Source of the DNA: Tardiphaga sp. P9-11
GTDB lineage: Bacteria; Pseudomonadota; Alphaproteobacteria; Rhizobiales; Xanthobacteraceae
DNA length: 64,000 nt
Assembly: GCF_008329525.1 (NCBI RefSeq)
Contig: NZ_NPKQ01000001.1
Coordinates: 1,054,001 to 1,118,000 of the forward strand
Direction: 5' to 3'
Under the pieces are notes generated by a model. The model was not told the origin of the DNA and did no database searches. It worked only from the letters and a program-made list of their open reading frames with translations. Position 1 is the first letter of the stretch. Each line of letters starts with the position of its first letter. The position numbers and the translations under genes were made by a program. Shown here one piece after another: positions 53,287 to 62,421 of this stretch.

Positions 53287-54603
53287 TCAGTCGACCTCGG
53301 CCAGCTGGTCCATAGTCTCGAACGCGTCGCGCGGCCAAGAGATCTGCACCACCGCGCCGTGATCCGGAAAGACGCGATTGCTGAACGTCACTCTGGCGCC
53401 GGTGCGCTCCAGCAGCGTGCGCGCAATGAACACGCCAAGGCCGAGGCCGCGGTGTTCGCCTTCCTCGGCGGGGCGCCGACGCGACAGATAGGGCTCGCCG
53501 ATCCGCTTCAGCAGGTCTGGTGGAATGCCCGGGCCATCGTCCGAGATCGAGATCACGATACTTTCCACATTCCACCAGGCGTTCACTTCGACCTGCTCGC
53601 GCGCGAAGTCGACCGCATTCTCCAGAATGTTGCCGACGCCGTAGAGGATCGCCGGATTGCGCATGCCGGCCGGTTCGGGCGCATTGGCGACGGCGATACG
53701 TATCTTGATGGCAATGCCAAAATCGCGATGCGGCGCCACGGCTTCCTCGATCAGTTGCGAGAGCGGCATGCGATCGAATGGTGCGCCGCTCGAATTCAGC
53801 TGCGTGATCTTCGAAAGTATCTCGCGGCAGCGCTGGGCCTGTTCACGGACGGTCTTCAGGTCGTCGGCGAGCTCCGGGTTGTTGTGGATGTTCTTCTCGA
53901 GTTCGCGGGAGATCAGGAAGATGGTCGACAGCGGCGTTCCCAATTCATGCGCGGCAGCGGCGGCGAGACCGTCGATCTGGGTCAAATGCTGCTCGCGGGT
54001 CAGCACCAGTTCGGTGGCGGCAAGCGCATCCGAAAGCTTGCGGGCTTCCTCGGTGACCTGAAACGCATAGAGGCTGGTCACGCCGATGGCGGTCAGGATC
54101 GAGAACCAGACGCCGAGCAGATAGATTTGCGGCAGCACCAGCGGTTCTGCAGAGTCCCACGGCAATGGCAGATGAAAGAAGGCCAGCACGGTGGCAGAGG
54201 CTGCCGCGAGAACGCCGAGCGCGATGGTGAAGCGCGTCGGCAAGGCCGTCGCCGAGATCAGCACGGGAGCCAGGAACAGGAACGAGAACGGATTTTGCAA
54301 TCCGCCGGTGCAGTAGAGCAGGCCCGCGAGCTCGATGATGTTGAGCGCGAGCAGGGCGGCTGCAAAGACCGGTTCCAGCCGGTGAACCGGATTGAACAGC
54401 GTCTGCAGCACGAGATTGAGGGTGGCCGACAGGCCGATGATCGTCACGCAGGGAATGATGGCGACGTCGTATTCGAGGCCTTGCACCACGACGAAGATCG
54501 CGGCCAACTGGCCGAGCGCCGCAAGCCAGCGCAGCCGCAGGATCGTGTCGAGGCGAACATGGCGGCGCGGCTGGCGAAAATCGGAGGCGGAAATATCGGT
54601 CAT
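53287..54603 (-). CDS. actS: Redox-sensing histidine kinase, ActS/RegB/PrrB type
   Basis: A 438-residue membrane sensor. Six helices form the N-terminal domain, with the quinone-binding motif GGLQNPFSFLF near residue 100. The H-box is AAAAHELGTPLSTI (His about 218), and the redox cysteine lies in AQRCREILSKIT near 257, as in RegB. The ATPase motifs are ILENAVDFAR, DDGPGIPPDL and GLGLGVFIARTL. RegB/ActS senses the quinone pool and controls photosynthesis, nitrogen and carbon fixation and acid tolerance with the regulator RegA/ActR. No actR gene follows; a Lon-N/ClpA-N fusion gene is there instead. The upstream neighbour is a divergent ABC exporter. Confidence 0.92.
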   Translation of the reverse strand: MTDISASDFRQPRRHVRLDTILRLRWLAALGQLAAIFVVVQGLEYDVAIIPCVTIIGLSATLNLVLQTLFNPVHRLEPVFAAALLALNIIELAGLLYCTGGLQNPFSFLFLAPVLISATALPTRFTIALGVLAAASATVLAFFHLPLPWDSAEPLVLPQIYLLGVWFSILTAIGVTSLYAFQVTEEARKLSDALAATELVLTREQHLTQIDGLAAAAAHELGTPLSTIFLISRELEKNIHNNPELADDLKTVREQAQRCREILSKITQLNSSGAPFDRMPLSQLIEEAVAPHRDFGIAIKIRIAVANAPEPAGMRNPAILYGVGNILENAVDFAREQVEVNAWWNVESIVISISDDGPGIPPDLLKRIGEPYLSRRRPAEEGEHRGLGLGVFIARTLLERTGARVTFSNRVFPDHGAVVQISWPRDAFETMDQLAEVD

Positions 54604-54712
54604 ATCAGGACATTAGACGTCCCGGGCGATGACCACAAACCCATGCGGGCTGCGGCCACTTGAAGCGCCCAAGCTTGCCTTCGTCGCCACAATGCCGCAT
54701 GGAACGGCCGCA

Positions 54713-55507
54713 ATGGCGATTGAAGACATCAAGTCAGGTCATGCGGCGACAGTTGATCGCAGTGCTGCGGCGGCGATCGACGTGGCGCATCTCGTCAAAC
54801 TCTACAAGACCAACCGTGCTGTCGACGACATCTCCTTCAGGATCGCGCGCGGTAGCATCACCGGTCTCCTGGGTGGCAACGGCGCGGGCAAGACCACCAC
54901 CATTGCCATGATCATGGGGCTGACGCTGCCGACCTCCGGGACGGTCTCGGTGCTCGGCTGCGCGATGCCGGCGCAATCAGCCGAAGTGCTTGGGCGGATG
55001 AATTTCGAAAGCCCTTATGTCGACATGCCGATGCGCCTCACGGTGCGGCAGAATCTCACGGTGTTCGGCAAGCTCTACGCGGTGGCGGATTTGAAGGGGC
55101 GCATCGCGCAACTGGCCGAAGACCTCGACCTCACCGATTTCCTCGATCGCGCCAGCGGGAAGCTGTCAGCAGGTCAGAAAACGCGTGTCGCGCTGGCCAA
55201 GGCGCTGATCAATGAGCCGGAGCTGTTGCTGCTCGATGAGCCGACCGCTTCGCTCGATCCGGATACCGCGGACTGGATCAGGCAGCATCTCGAGACCTAT
55301 CGCCGGAACCGCAACGCCACGATCCTCCTGGCGTCGCACAACATGCTGGAAGTCGAACGGCTGTGCGACCGCGTCATCATCATGAAGAAAGGCCGCGTCG
55401 AAGACGACGACAGTCCGGAGCAGATCTTGCTGCGCTATAATCGCACGACGCTGGAAGACGTGTTCCTCGACGTCGCGCGCGGTCGCGACCGGGAGCAGGC
55501 GTCATGA
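54713..55507 (+). CDS. ABC-2 exporter ATP-binding protein
   Basis: A 264-residue ATPase: Walker A GGNGAGKTTT, signature KLSAGQKTRVALAK, Walker B ELLLLDEPTASLD and the H-loop LLASHNMLEVERL. The ABC-2 type C-terminal end (LEDVFLDVARGR) matches ATPases of drug, polysaccharide or Na+ exporters. The ATG at 54713 is chosen; starts at 54692 and 54629 are possible, and none has an obvious ribosome binding site. It overlaps the permease gene by 4 bases (ATGA). The substrate is unknown. It is divergent from actS, so a regulatory link to redox is possible but unproven. Confidence 0.9.
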   Translation: MAIEDIKSGHAATVDRSAAAAIDVAHLVKLYKTNRAVDDISFRIARGSITGLLGGNGAGKTTTIAMIMGLTLPTSGTVSVLGCAMPAQSAEVLGRMNFESPYVDMPMRLTVRQNLTVFGKLYAVADLKGRIAQLAEDLDLTDFLDRASGKLSAGQKTRVALAKALINEPELLLLDEPTASLDPDTADWIRQHLETYRRNRNATILLASHNMLEVERLCDRVIIMKKGRVEDDDSPEQILLRYNRTTLEDVFLDVARGRDREQAS

Positions 55508-56322
55508 GCCTCATGGAACACTCACGCGGCATCGCCATGCATCGCATCAATGCGATGGTGCTGCGTTACTGGTATCTGCTGGTGTCGTCCTGGCCGCGGA
55601 TGCTGGAGCTGGTCTATTGGCCGGCGTTGCAGATCATCACCTGGGGCTTCCTGCAGAACTACATCTCGCAGAATGCCGGGTTCTTCGCGCAGGCGGGCGG
55701 TACGCTGATCGGCGCGGTGATCCTGTGGGATATCCTGTTTCGCGGCCAGCTCGGCTTCTCCATTTCCTTCCTTGAGGAAATGTGGGCGCGCAATCTCGGT
55801 AACCTGATGATGAGCCCGCTAAAGCCGATCGAGTTTCTGATCTCGCTGATGATCATGAGCCTGATCCGCCTCGCCATCGGCATCATCCCGATGGTGATCC
55901 TCGCGATCGTGTTCTTCAAATTCAACCTGTTCGCCTTCGGCCTGCCGCTGATCGCGTTCTTCTGCAATCTGATCTTTACCAGCTGGTCGCTCGGTATCTT
56001 CGTCTCCGGTCTGGTGCTGCGTAACGGCCTCGGCGCCGAGAGTATCGTCTGGACGCTGATGTTCGGGCTGATGCCGCTGGCCTGTGTCTATTATCCAGTC
56101 TCGGTATTGCCGAGCTGGCTGCAAGTTGTCGCCTGGATCTTGCCGCCAACCTATGTGTTCGAAGGCATGCGCGCGCTGCTGTTCGACCACACCTTCCGCG
56201 CCGACCTGATGCTCACTGCGCTCGCCATCAACGTCGTGCTGTTTATTGTTTCATTCGCGATATTTCTTGGGCTTTTAAACAGTGCCAGGTGCGCGGGAAC
56301 ACTGATCTCCGGCGGCGAATAA
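55504..56322 (+). CDS. ABC-2 type exporter permease
   Basis: A 272-residue membrane protein with six predicted helices in the ABC-2 arrangement. The N-terminal stretch ELVYWPALQIITWGFLQNYI, the amphipathic FSISFLEEMWARNLGNLMMS, and ACVYYPVSVLPSWLQVVAWI with LPPTYVFEGMRALLFDH are characteristic of this family. It forms the membrane channel for the ATPase encoded just before. The start overlaps the ATPase stop (ATGA, 55504-55507). Confidence 0.92.
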   Translation: MSLMEHSRGIAMHRINAMVLRYWYLLVSSWPRMLELVYWPALQIITWGFLQNYISQNAGFFAQAGGTLIGAVILWDILFRGQLGFSISFLEEMWARNLGNLMMSPLKPIEFLISLMIMSLIRLAIGIIPMVILAIVFFKFNLFAFGLPLIAFFCNLIFTSWSLGIFVSGLVLRNGLGAESIVWTLMFGLMPLACVYYPVSVLPSWLQVVAWILPPTYVFEGMRALLFDHTFRADLMLTALAINVVLFIVSFAIFLGLLNSARCAGTLISGGE

Positions 56323-56388
56323 GACGATTTATCAAGGGATAAGCGCCATTTTTACCGTCAGCCGCCTGCAAGTCATGCGCGCGGCGCA

Positions 56389-56419
56389 TTGACGCTTTCT
56401 TACGCAACCCCCACTATAG
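56389..56419 (+). promoter_or_regulatory. Possible promoter of phaZ
   Basis: TTGACG (56389-56394), a 19-base spacer and CTATAG (56414-56419), 37 bases before the phaZ ATG. The spacing is slightly long, so the assignment is tentative. Confidence 0.4.
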
Positions 56420-56423
56420 TGCA

Positions 56424-56435
56424 CTGCAAAAGCAG
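56424..56435. promoter_or_regulatory. PhaR-like operator CTGC-N4-GCAG
   Basis: CTGCAAAAGCAG, directly after the probable -10 element and 20 bases before the phaZ start. PhaR of Paracoccus and Rhodobacter, the repressor released by PHB, is reported to recognise CTGC-N3/4-GCAG, so the match is meaningful for a PHB depolymerase gene. No phaR gene lies in the window. Confidence 0.65.
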
Positions 56436-56455
56436 ACGCCAACAAGTGAGGACAG

Positions 56456-57781
56456 ATGCCGATAGGTGAATTTGGCAGGCCGCCAGCCCTGCCGTCCGAG
56501 ACGAGCCCGGCTCTGACCACGCCGATGTACTGGATGTATGAGATGGCCTACGCGTCGCTCAATCCGGCGCGCGCGATGACAGACGCTACCAGGATGCTGT
56601 TTCAGAATCCTCTGAATCCCTTCTCGCAGACCGAGTTCGGCAAGTCGGTGACGGCGGGCTGCGAATTGTTCGAGCGCACCACGCGTCGTTACGGCAAGCC
56701 GGAATGGGGCCTTCACGATACCGACGTGAACGGCGTACGCACGCCGATCGAGATCCGCTCGGTGTGGGAAAAGCCGTTCTGCCGTCTTCTTTATTTCGAT
56801 CGCAAGCATCCGCGTCCGCTACGCGCACCGCAGCCGCGCGTGTTGATCGTGGCGCCGATGTCCGGCCACTACGCGACATTGCTGCGTGGTACCGTCGAGG
56901 CCTTCCTGCCGACCCATGAGGTCTACATCACCGACTGGTCGGATGCGCGTCAGGTACCTCTGGCCGCGGGCCGCTTCGACCTCGAGGACTACATCGACTA
57001 CGTGATCGAGATGTTCCACGTGCTCGGCGGCAACGTCCATGTTCTCGCCGTCTGTCAGCCCGCGGTGCCGGTGCTTGCTGCGGTGTCGGTGATGGAAGCC
57101 GAGAACGATCCCTATGTGCCGCTGTCGATGACGCTGATGGGCGGCCCGATCGATACGCGCCGCAATCCGACCGCTGTGAACAATCTCGCTGCCGAAAAGG
57201 GCATGGATTGGTTCCGCAACAACGTGATCACCAAGGTGCCGTTTCCGCATCCAGGCATCATGCGCGACGTCTATCCAGGCTTTTTGCAGCTCACCGGCTT
57301 CATCAGCATGAATCGCGACCGCCACGTGGAAGCACACAAGAAGCTGTTCGAGAATCTTGTGAAGGGCGACGGCGATCTCGTCGACAAGCATCGCGAATTC
57401 TACGACGAATATCTGGCGGTGATGGATCTGACCGCAGAGTATTACCTGCAGACCGTCGACACGGTGTTCGTCAAACACGCGCTGCCGAAGGGCGAGATGA
57501 CCCATCGCGGCAAGCTCGTCGATCCCTCGAAGGTCGTGAACGTTGCGCTGATGACCGTCGAAGGTGAGAACGACGACATCTCCGGCCTCGGTCAGACCGA
57601 AGCGACGCATATGTTGTGCAGTTCGATCCCCGATGATCGTCGTGTGCATTACGTTCAGAAGGGCGTCGGACACTACGGCGTGTTCAATGGATCGCGATTC
57701 AAATCTGAAATCGTGCCGCGCGTATCTGACTTCATGCTGAGTGCGGCGAACATACGGCATCGCGCCGCCGCTGCAGAGTGA
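56456..57781 (+). CDS. phaZ: Intracellular poly(3-hydroxybutyrate) depolymerase
   Basis: A 441-residue granule-associated depolymerase of the PhaZ type. The lipase-box-like nucleophile is Cys in VLAVCQPAVPVLAA (about residue 199), as in the Cupriavidus-type family, and the N-terminal MYWMYEMAYASLNPARAMTD is the family signature. Downstream, LMGGPIDTRRNPTAVNNLA and VHYVQKGVGHYGVFNGSRF supply the remaining catalytic features (Asp, His). The product feeds 3-hydroxybutyrate to bdhA. The ATG at 56456 has GAGGA upstream, and it lies behind a PhaR-like site. The start adds about 20 residues before the usual first motif. Confidence 0.95.
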   Translation: MPIGEFGRPPALPSETSPALTTPMYWMYEMAYASLNPARAMTDATRMLFQNPLNPFSQTEFGKSVTAGCELFERTTRRYGKPEWGLHDTDVNGVRTPIEIRSVWEKPFCRLLYFDRKHPRPLRAPQPRVLIVAPMSGHYATLLRGTVEAFLPTHEVYITDWSDARQVPLAAGRFDLEDYIDYVIEMFHVLGGNVHVLAVCQPAVPVLAAVSVMEAENDPYVPLSMTLMGGPIDTRRNPTAVNNLAAEKGMDWFRNNVITKVPFPHPGIMRDVYPGFLQLTGFISMNRDRHVEAHKKLFENLVKGDGDLVDKHREFYDEYLAVMDLTAEYYLQTVDTVFVKHALPKGEMTHRGKLVDPSKVVNVALMTVEGENDDISGLGQTEATHMLCSSIPDDRRVHYVQKGVGHYGVFNGSRFKSEIVPRVSDFMLSAANIRHRAAAAE

Positions 57782-58156
57782 TTCACTACAAGCGCGTGCG
57801 ATGATGATGCATTGTCATCGCATGCGCGCGATCAACATCGTTGAATCAAAAACAGTGTCGTTGAAATGCGCGATGATCGCGTGTGAGTTGCGCTGGCGCG
57901 CTTTCTAAGCCCTTGAAAACAGGCGCGGAAACCGGATTTTCCGCCTATTTCTAGCAGCGGTGCGCGATTCACTCCTAGATTCCGAAATTCAGCGTTCTTT
58001 TGAATCAAGATTCCTGTTCCGGACCCCATCCGGTAGGGGACAAATCGCCTTTTGACCCCGTATATTGGGCAAATGATTTGTTTTTGCGCCGAGCAATTCC
58101 CGTGGCGGCGGTTATGGCAGAATCCGGTCGATCTACTGACGACCGGGACTACTGAC
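57782..58156. other. Noncoding interval with small palindromes
   Basis: I see no gene in these 375 bases. Palindromes are TGCGATGA/TCATCGCA (57797-57822), CGCGATGATCGCG (57869-57881) and GCGGAAA/TTTCCGC (57925-57944) followed by a weak T tract, which may end the phaZ transcript. The right half is less GC-rich and may carry the promoter of the next gene. Confidence 0.6.
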
Positions 58157-58909
58157 ATGGCCTTCCGCGCACTTCTCTATCGCCGCCCCACCGAACCAGA
58201 CACGCTTGCCGTCAAACACGGCTCGCAAATCTTCGCCATACGCCTGCGCAGGCACCGCCGAGCGACGCGTTATACGCTGCGCATTCATCCGAGCGAGCGC
58301 GAAGCCATCCTGACCATGCCGCCGCGCGGGTCATTGGCAGATGCAAAGGACTTCGCGCAGCGTCATGGCGCCTGGATCGCCGCGCGTCTCGGTCGTTTGC
58401 CGAAGGCAGCACCATTCGAACACGGCACAACGGTTCCGCTGCGGGGAACTCCGCATAGAATCGTGCACCGTGCAGGGCGGGGGACGGTGTGGACCGAGAC
58501 CCGCGATAGCGGCGAGAGGATCATCTGTGTCGCCGGCGATGTCGAGCATATCGACCGACGTATCCACGATTTCCTCAAGCGCGAAGCCAGAGCCGATCTC
58601 GTCAAGGCATCGAACCGCTATGCGGCGCAGTTGAACGTCAAGGTGAAGCGGATCTCGATCCGCGATCAATCGAGCCGCTGGGGGTCATGCACCACCGAGG
58701 GCTCGCTGTCGTTCTCGTGGCGTCTGATCCTTGCGCCGCCCTTCGTGCTGGACTATCTCGCCGCCCATGAAGTCGGGCATCTCGTCGAGATGAACCATTC
58801 GGTGAAGTTCTGGCGCGTGGTCGGGCGGATCTGCCCGGCGACCGAACGTGCCAAGGCCTGGCTCGATACCCATGGCAACGACCTGCATCGCTTCGGTGTG
58901 CAGGACTGA
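58157..58909 (+). CDS. YgjP/DUF45-type metallopeptidase
   Basis: A 250-residue protein with a C-terminal zinc-binding HEVGH (near residue 204, DYLAAHEVGHLVEMNHSVKF) and a following FW motif, the YgjP/WLM-type M48-like domain (DUF45). The N-terminal region AIRLRRHRRATRYTLRIHPS is typical of the family, and SIRDQSSRWGSCTTEGSLSF is the conserved segment before the metal site. The substrate is unknown; relatives include SprT-like DNA-protein crosslink proteases. The ATG at 58157 is the first with family-like N-terminus. It converges with the PBP1A gene. Confidence 0.92.
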   Translation: MAFRALLYRRPTEPDTLAVKHGSQIFAIRLRRHRRATRYTLRIHPSEREAILTMPPRGSLADAKDFAQRHGAWIAARLGRLPKAAPFEHGTTVPLRGTPHRIVHRAGRGTVWTETRDSGERIICVAGDVEHIDRRIHDFLKREARADLVKASNRYAAQLNVKVKRISIRDQSSRWGSCTTEGSLSFSWRLILAPPFVLDYLAAHEVGHLVEMNHSVKFWRVVGRICPATERAKAWLDTHGNDLHRFGVQD

Positions 58910-58916
58910 GCTTCCT

Positions 58917-58953
58917 GTCCCGGCCGCGATGCTGTGCATCGCGTGTCCGGGAC
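58917..58953. terminator. Strong hairpin between convergent genes
   Basis: Nested stems GTCCCGG/CCGGGAC (58917-58923 with 58947-58953) and CGCGATGC/GCATCGCG (58925-58932 with 58936-58943) around a 3-base loop. No T tract, so its termination efficiency is uncertain, but it lies between two convergent stops. Confidence 0.6.
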
Positions 58954-58962
58954 GCTCGCTCG

Positions 58963-61242
58963 CTATCTCCCGAACAACCGCTCCGTCAGCCAGCCATCCA
59001 ATCCGCTCGCGGCTTCCGGCCGCACATTCTGCTGCGGGCGCTGGCGCTGCTGCGCCGGATAATTCGCCTGCGTCGGCGCGTCGTTGGGTTGCGCGCGAGT
59101 GCCGTTATAGACCGGGGCGCTTGGCACATAGCCGCGTTCCGGTGGCGCTGATGGCGATGGTGCGTTCGATCCGGGCAGTAGTTGCGACAAGGCCTGGCCG
59201 ATCGGATTGGTGCTGAACGAATTCGACGGCGCCAATCCAGGCACCGGCTGCGGCTGCAGGCCCTGATGCGCCGTCTTCATGAAGCGCGACCAGATCTCCA
59301 CCGGCAGTCCGCCGCCGGTCGCCTTCTTGGTCGGCGAATTGTCGTCATTGCCGAGCCAGACGCCGGTGACGAGCTGCGAGGTGTAGCCGATGAACCAGGC
59401 GTCGCGGAAATCCTGGCTGGTGCCGGTCTTGCCCGCGGCCTGCCAGCCCGGCAGTTCGGCCTTCTTGGCGCTGCCCGACAAAATCGTCTGCTGCATCATC
59501 GTGTTCATGGCAGCCACGGCGCGGGCGTCGATCACCTGGCTCGCCGTCTCGACCGGGCGCGTATATAGCGTCTTCTTGCCTTCCACCGTGCGGATCCGGT
59601 TCACCACATGGGGCGAGACGCCGAGGCCGCCGTTGGCGAAGGGCGCATAGGCGCCGACCAGTTCGATCATCGACACTTCCGAGGTGCCGAGCGCGATCGA
59701 CGCATTGGCCTCGAGCTTCGAGGCGATGCCCAGCCGATGCGCGGTGCGCACCACAGAGGCCGGGCCGACCTCGAGTCCAAGCCTGACAGCCACCGTGTTC
59801 AGCGACATCGACAGCGCCTGGGTCAGGGTCACCGAGCCGAAATATTCGTGGGTGTAGTTCTCGGGCTTCCAGCCCTTGATGTCGATCGGCGCGTCGGTGC
59901 GGATGGTTTCCGGCGTCAGCCCCGCCTCGATGGCGGTGAGATAGACGAACGGCTTGAAGCTCGATCCCGGCTGCCGCTTCGCGGTCACCGCGCGGTTGAA
60001 CTGGCTCTCCGAGTAGTTCCGCCCGCCGACCATGGCGCGCACCGAACCGTCCGGCGTCAGCGCCACCAGCGCGCCCTGCGTCACGTTGAACTTCACGCTC
60101 TTGGCCGCCAGCTCGTCGATGATGGCGGCTTCGGCCACGCTTTGCAGCTTGGGATCGATGGTGGTCTCGACAATGATGCTCTCGTCTACCTGGCCGACGA
60201 GGTCGTCCAGCACTTCGCCGATCCAGTCGGCGACATAGTTCACCGTGCCGGCGCCGACCGGCTTGACGTTGTACTGCGGCACGCCCGTCGCGCCCTTGGC
60301 CTGCGCGGCGGTGATGAACTCGGCGTCCTGCATCGCCGCCAGCACCACCTTGGCGCGGGCTTCCGCGCCTTCCGGATTGCGGTTCGGTGCGAGACGCGAC
60401 GGCGACTTCACGAGCCCGGCCAGCATCGCCGCTTCCGCCACCGTGACGTTCTTCGCAGGCTTGCCGAAATATTTCTGCGCGGCGGCTTCGACGCCGTAGG
60501 CGCCGGAACCGAAATAGACGCGGTTGAGATAGAGTTCGAGGATCTCGGCCTTGGAATGTTTGCGCTCCAGCCAGAACGCCAGCTCCACTTCCTGCAGCTT
60601 GCGCGCCATGGTGCGCTCCTGCGTCAGGAACAGGTTCTTGGCGAGCTGCTGCGTCAGCGTCGAGCCGCCCTGCGACACGCCGCGATGCATCAGGTTGGTC
60701 GCCGCCGCGCGCGCGATGCCGATCGGATCGACGCCGTAATGCGAATAGAACCGCCGATCCTCGATGGCGATGAACGCCTTCGGCAGATAGGGTGGCAGAT
60801 CCTTCAGCGAGACATTGGCGCCGGCCTGTTCGCCGCGCGTCGCCAGCACCGTGCCGTCCATGCCGACGATCTGGATCGTCGGCGGCCGCTTGGGAATTTC
60901 CAAAGACTGGATCGGCGGCAGATGCGCGCCGACATAGATCACGACACCGGCAATGGCGATCGCCGCCCACAGGCCGAGCACCGCGCCCCAGTAGACCAGC
61001 CGCTTGATGCTTTTGCCGAACGCGCCTGAGCTGCGCGCCTTGCTCGATGTGCGGGATTTGCGCGGCTTGTCGCCGCCGCCACTATTGGACTCGCGCTTCG
61101 GCGCCTGTTTGGGCGTTTTCTTCGGCCGGTCATCGCCGCCGCCGGGCACGCGATCATCCGCCGTGAGGCGCAGATCGGACAGCGCCGCGCTGAACCCGAA
61201 GGTCGGCTCCTTGCGCCCGCTTTTCTTCTTGCCCCACGCCAT
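58963..61242 (-). CDS. mrcA: Penicillin-binding protein 1A
   Basis: A 759-residue bifunctional peptidoglycan synthase. A basic N-terminus with Lys/Pro-rich stretch precedes one transmembrane helix (LVYWGAVLGLWAAIAIAGVV). The transglycosylase GT51 domain (about 140-320) has IAIEDRRFYSHYGVDPIGIA with catalytic Glu and GGSTLTQQLAKNLFLTQERT. The transpeptidase has SSFK (about 427), SMSLN and KTGTSQDFRD (about 606). The C-terminal tail is Pro/Asn/Gln-rich. Starts are at 61242 (MAWGKKK) or 61260; neither has a clear ribosome binding site, and 61242 is closest to the family N-terminus. Confidence 0.95.
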   Translation of the reverse strand: MAWGKKKSGRKEPTFGFSAALSDLRLTADDRVPGGGDDRPKKTPKQAPKRESNSGGGDKPRKSRTSSKARSSGAFGKSIKRLVYWGAVLGLWAAIAIAGVVIYVGAHLPPIQSLEIPKRPPTIQIVGMDGTVLATRGEQAGANVSLKDLPPYLPKAFIAIEDRRFYSHYGVDPIGIARAAATNLMHRGVSQGGSTLTQQLAKNLFLTQERTMARKLQEVELAFWLERKHSKAEILELYLNRVYFGSGAYGVEAAAQKYFGKPAKNVTVAEAAMLAGLVKSPSRLAPNRNPEGAEARAKVVLAAMQDAEFITAAQAKGATGVPQYNVKPVGAGTVNYVADWIGEVLDDLVGQVDESIIVETTIDPKLQSVAEAAIIDELAAKSVKFNVTQGALVALTPDGSVRAMVGGRNYSESQFNRAVTAKRQPGSSFKPFVYLTAIEAGLTPETIRTDAPIDIKGWKPENYTHEYFGSVTLTQALSMSLNTVAVRLGLEVGPASVVRTAHRLGIASKLEANASIALGTSEVSMIELVGAYAPFANGGLGVSPHVVNRIRTVEGKKTLYTRPVETASQVIDARAVAAMNTMMQQTILSGSAKKAELPGWQAAGKTGTSQDFRDAWFIGYTSQLVTGVWLGNDDNSPTKKATGGGLPVEIWSRFMKTAHQGLQPQPVPGLAPSNSFSTNPIGQALSQLLPGSNAPSPSAPPERGYVPSAPVYNGTRAQPNDAPTQANYPAQQRQRPQQNVRPEAASGLDGWLTERLFGR

Positions 61243-61342
61243 ACGCAAACACCACGCCATCAGATGTCGCGGAGCCTAGCGGGCGCGGTTTAAGGCGCAG
61301 TTACGCAGAAGTTAACGTAAGGGAAACGCGGTTCCATTCTCA

Positions 61343-61570
61343 CCTCTCCCCTCGCTTTGCGGGGAGAGGTCGAAAGCTTCGCGTAGCGAAGGTTTCGGGT
61401 GAGGGGCCATGCACGATGCGCAACAGATGCGCGGTCTTCGCGGGTCGTTCTGTACGAAGAGCGTTGCCGATCCGAGAGTGATCCCTCGCGGAGACCTTGT
61501 GCCACGCCCCTCACCCGGAGTCGTCGCTTCGCGCCGTCTCCGACCTCTCCCCGCAAAGAGCGGGGCGAGG
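61343..61570. repeat. Inverted pair of GC-rich dispersed repeats
   Basis: Two copies of an element face each other: 61343-61407 (CCTCTCCCC...GGGGAGAGG stem, inner CTTCGC/GCGAAG hairpin, end GGGTGAGGGGC) and 61506-61570 (GCCCCTCACCC...CCTCTCCCCGC...GCGGGGCGAGG). They resemble dispersed intergenic repeats of Bradyrhizobium-like genomes and form a large hairpin-rich block after PBP1A. No gene is visible in 61290-61700. Confidence 0.72.
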
Positions 61571-62421
61571 TTAAGAGGACCCGCCTCGCACGCGCGCGCA
61601 CCGTTGCAACTGTCAAACAGCCACGCTCTGAAAAAGGAAAATCTGATCTGCGCCCACGCGCCGTCCGTATCGCGCTCTCGGCGCAAAGCGGGTGGACCGG
61701 TTTTCCCCCTCGACAATGAGGGGGATGACGCGCCGAAAGGCGCAACTGGGTCGTTCTCGCGTGTCGCTCCGGCCTTGCGAAGGCCCTTGCGATCCGCGCA
61801 TCGCCTTTCGGCGCGCCATCGCGGCGATTTCTGGTGGAGGACCGTTCTTCCTGGGACGTGGCGGTAGCGGATTTCCCGCGCCTACCTGTCCCAGTCCAGC
61901 CGCACGCTAGCGGCAGAGCCCCGTAGTGGGCCCGGACGGTGACCCCCGACCTCCCGAGTCCGTGCTTGCGAGGCACGTCCGCAGGCGCCGCATCCAAACT
62001 CCACTTCGAAAGCGCCCTCGAGAAGCGCCCCTCGTGAGTAGGATGCGTGGGAATATAATCTAGATGAGCGTCAAGTCAATGGCGTATAGCAGTCAGGTGA
62101 CCAATTGGGAGCTATACAACGAGCATTTTGGAAGTGGAGGACTTCATTTTTGGTATAGCGAGACAAGTTCAGAGTTCGAGGGCTTCTAATGTGAACGCTT
62201 GCGTAGGGTATGGCTGAAGAGCTTGAGACGAACTCTTCAGGCCTGCCGAAGAATGCTCGCAAAGTCCTTCACTCGGCCTGAGTTCTCAAGAACCAGATCT
62301 GAGGCCGAAATGCCTTTGGCGCGTGAATGACCTAAAGGCAGACATGACCATAGCTTGAGCCGTCCCAAAGGTCGAAACGGCAAAGAAAATTTAGGACTCG
62401 CGAGGATCGAGGAATTGGAAG
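61571..62421. other. Noncoding, repeat-rich interval before the HWE kinase
   Basis: No supportable gene in these 851 bases. GCGCCGAAAGGCG (61730-61742) and CGCCTTTCGGCGC (61802-61814) form an inverted repeat. From about 62050 the base composition drops clearly in GC, with runs such as GGGAATATAATCTAGATGAG. This looks like the border between two genome segments, or an island edge, but no attachment site or integrase is seen. Confidence 0.55.

Noticed and set aside
59608-61029. 473-residue plus-strand frame opposite PBP1A
   Set aside because: Antisense shadow; PBP1A motifs on the other strand are complete.
61290-61997. 235-residue minus-strand frame after PBP1A
   Set aside because: It runs through both inverted repeats, is full of Arg and Pro, and has no start signal or family.
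62071-62262. 63-residue minus-strand frame before the HWE kinase
   Set aside because: No start signal, no family and composition like the surrounding noncoding DNA.
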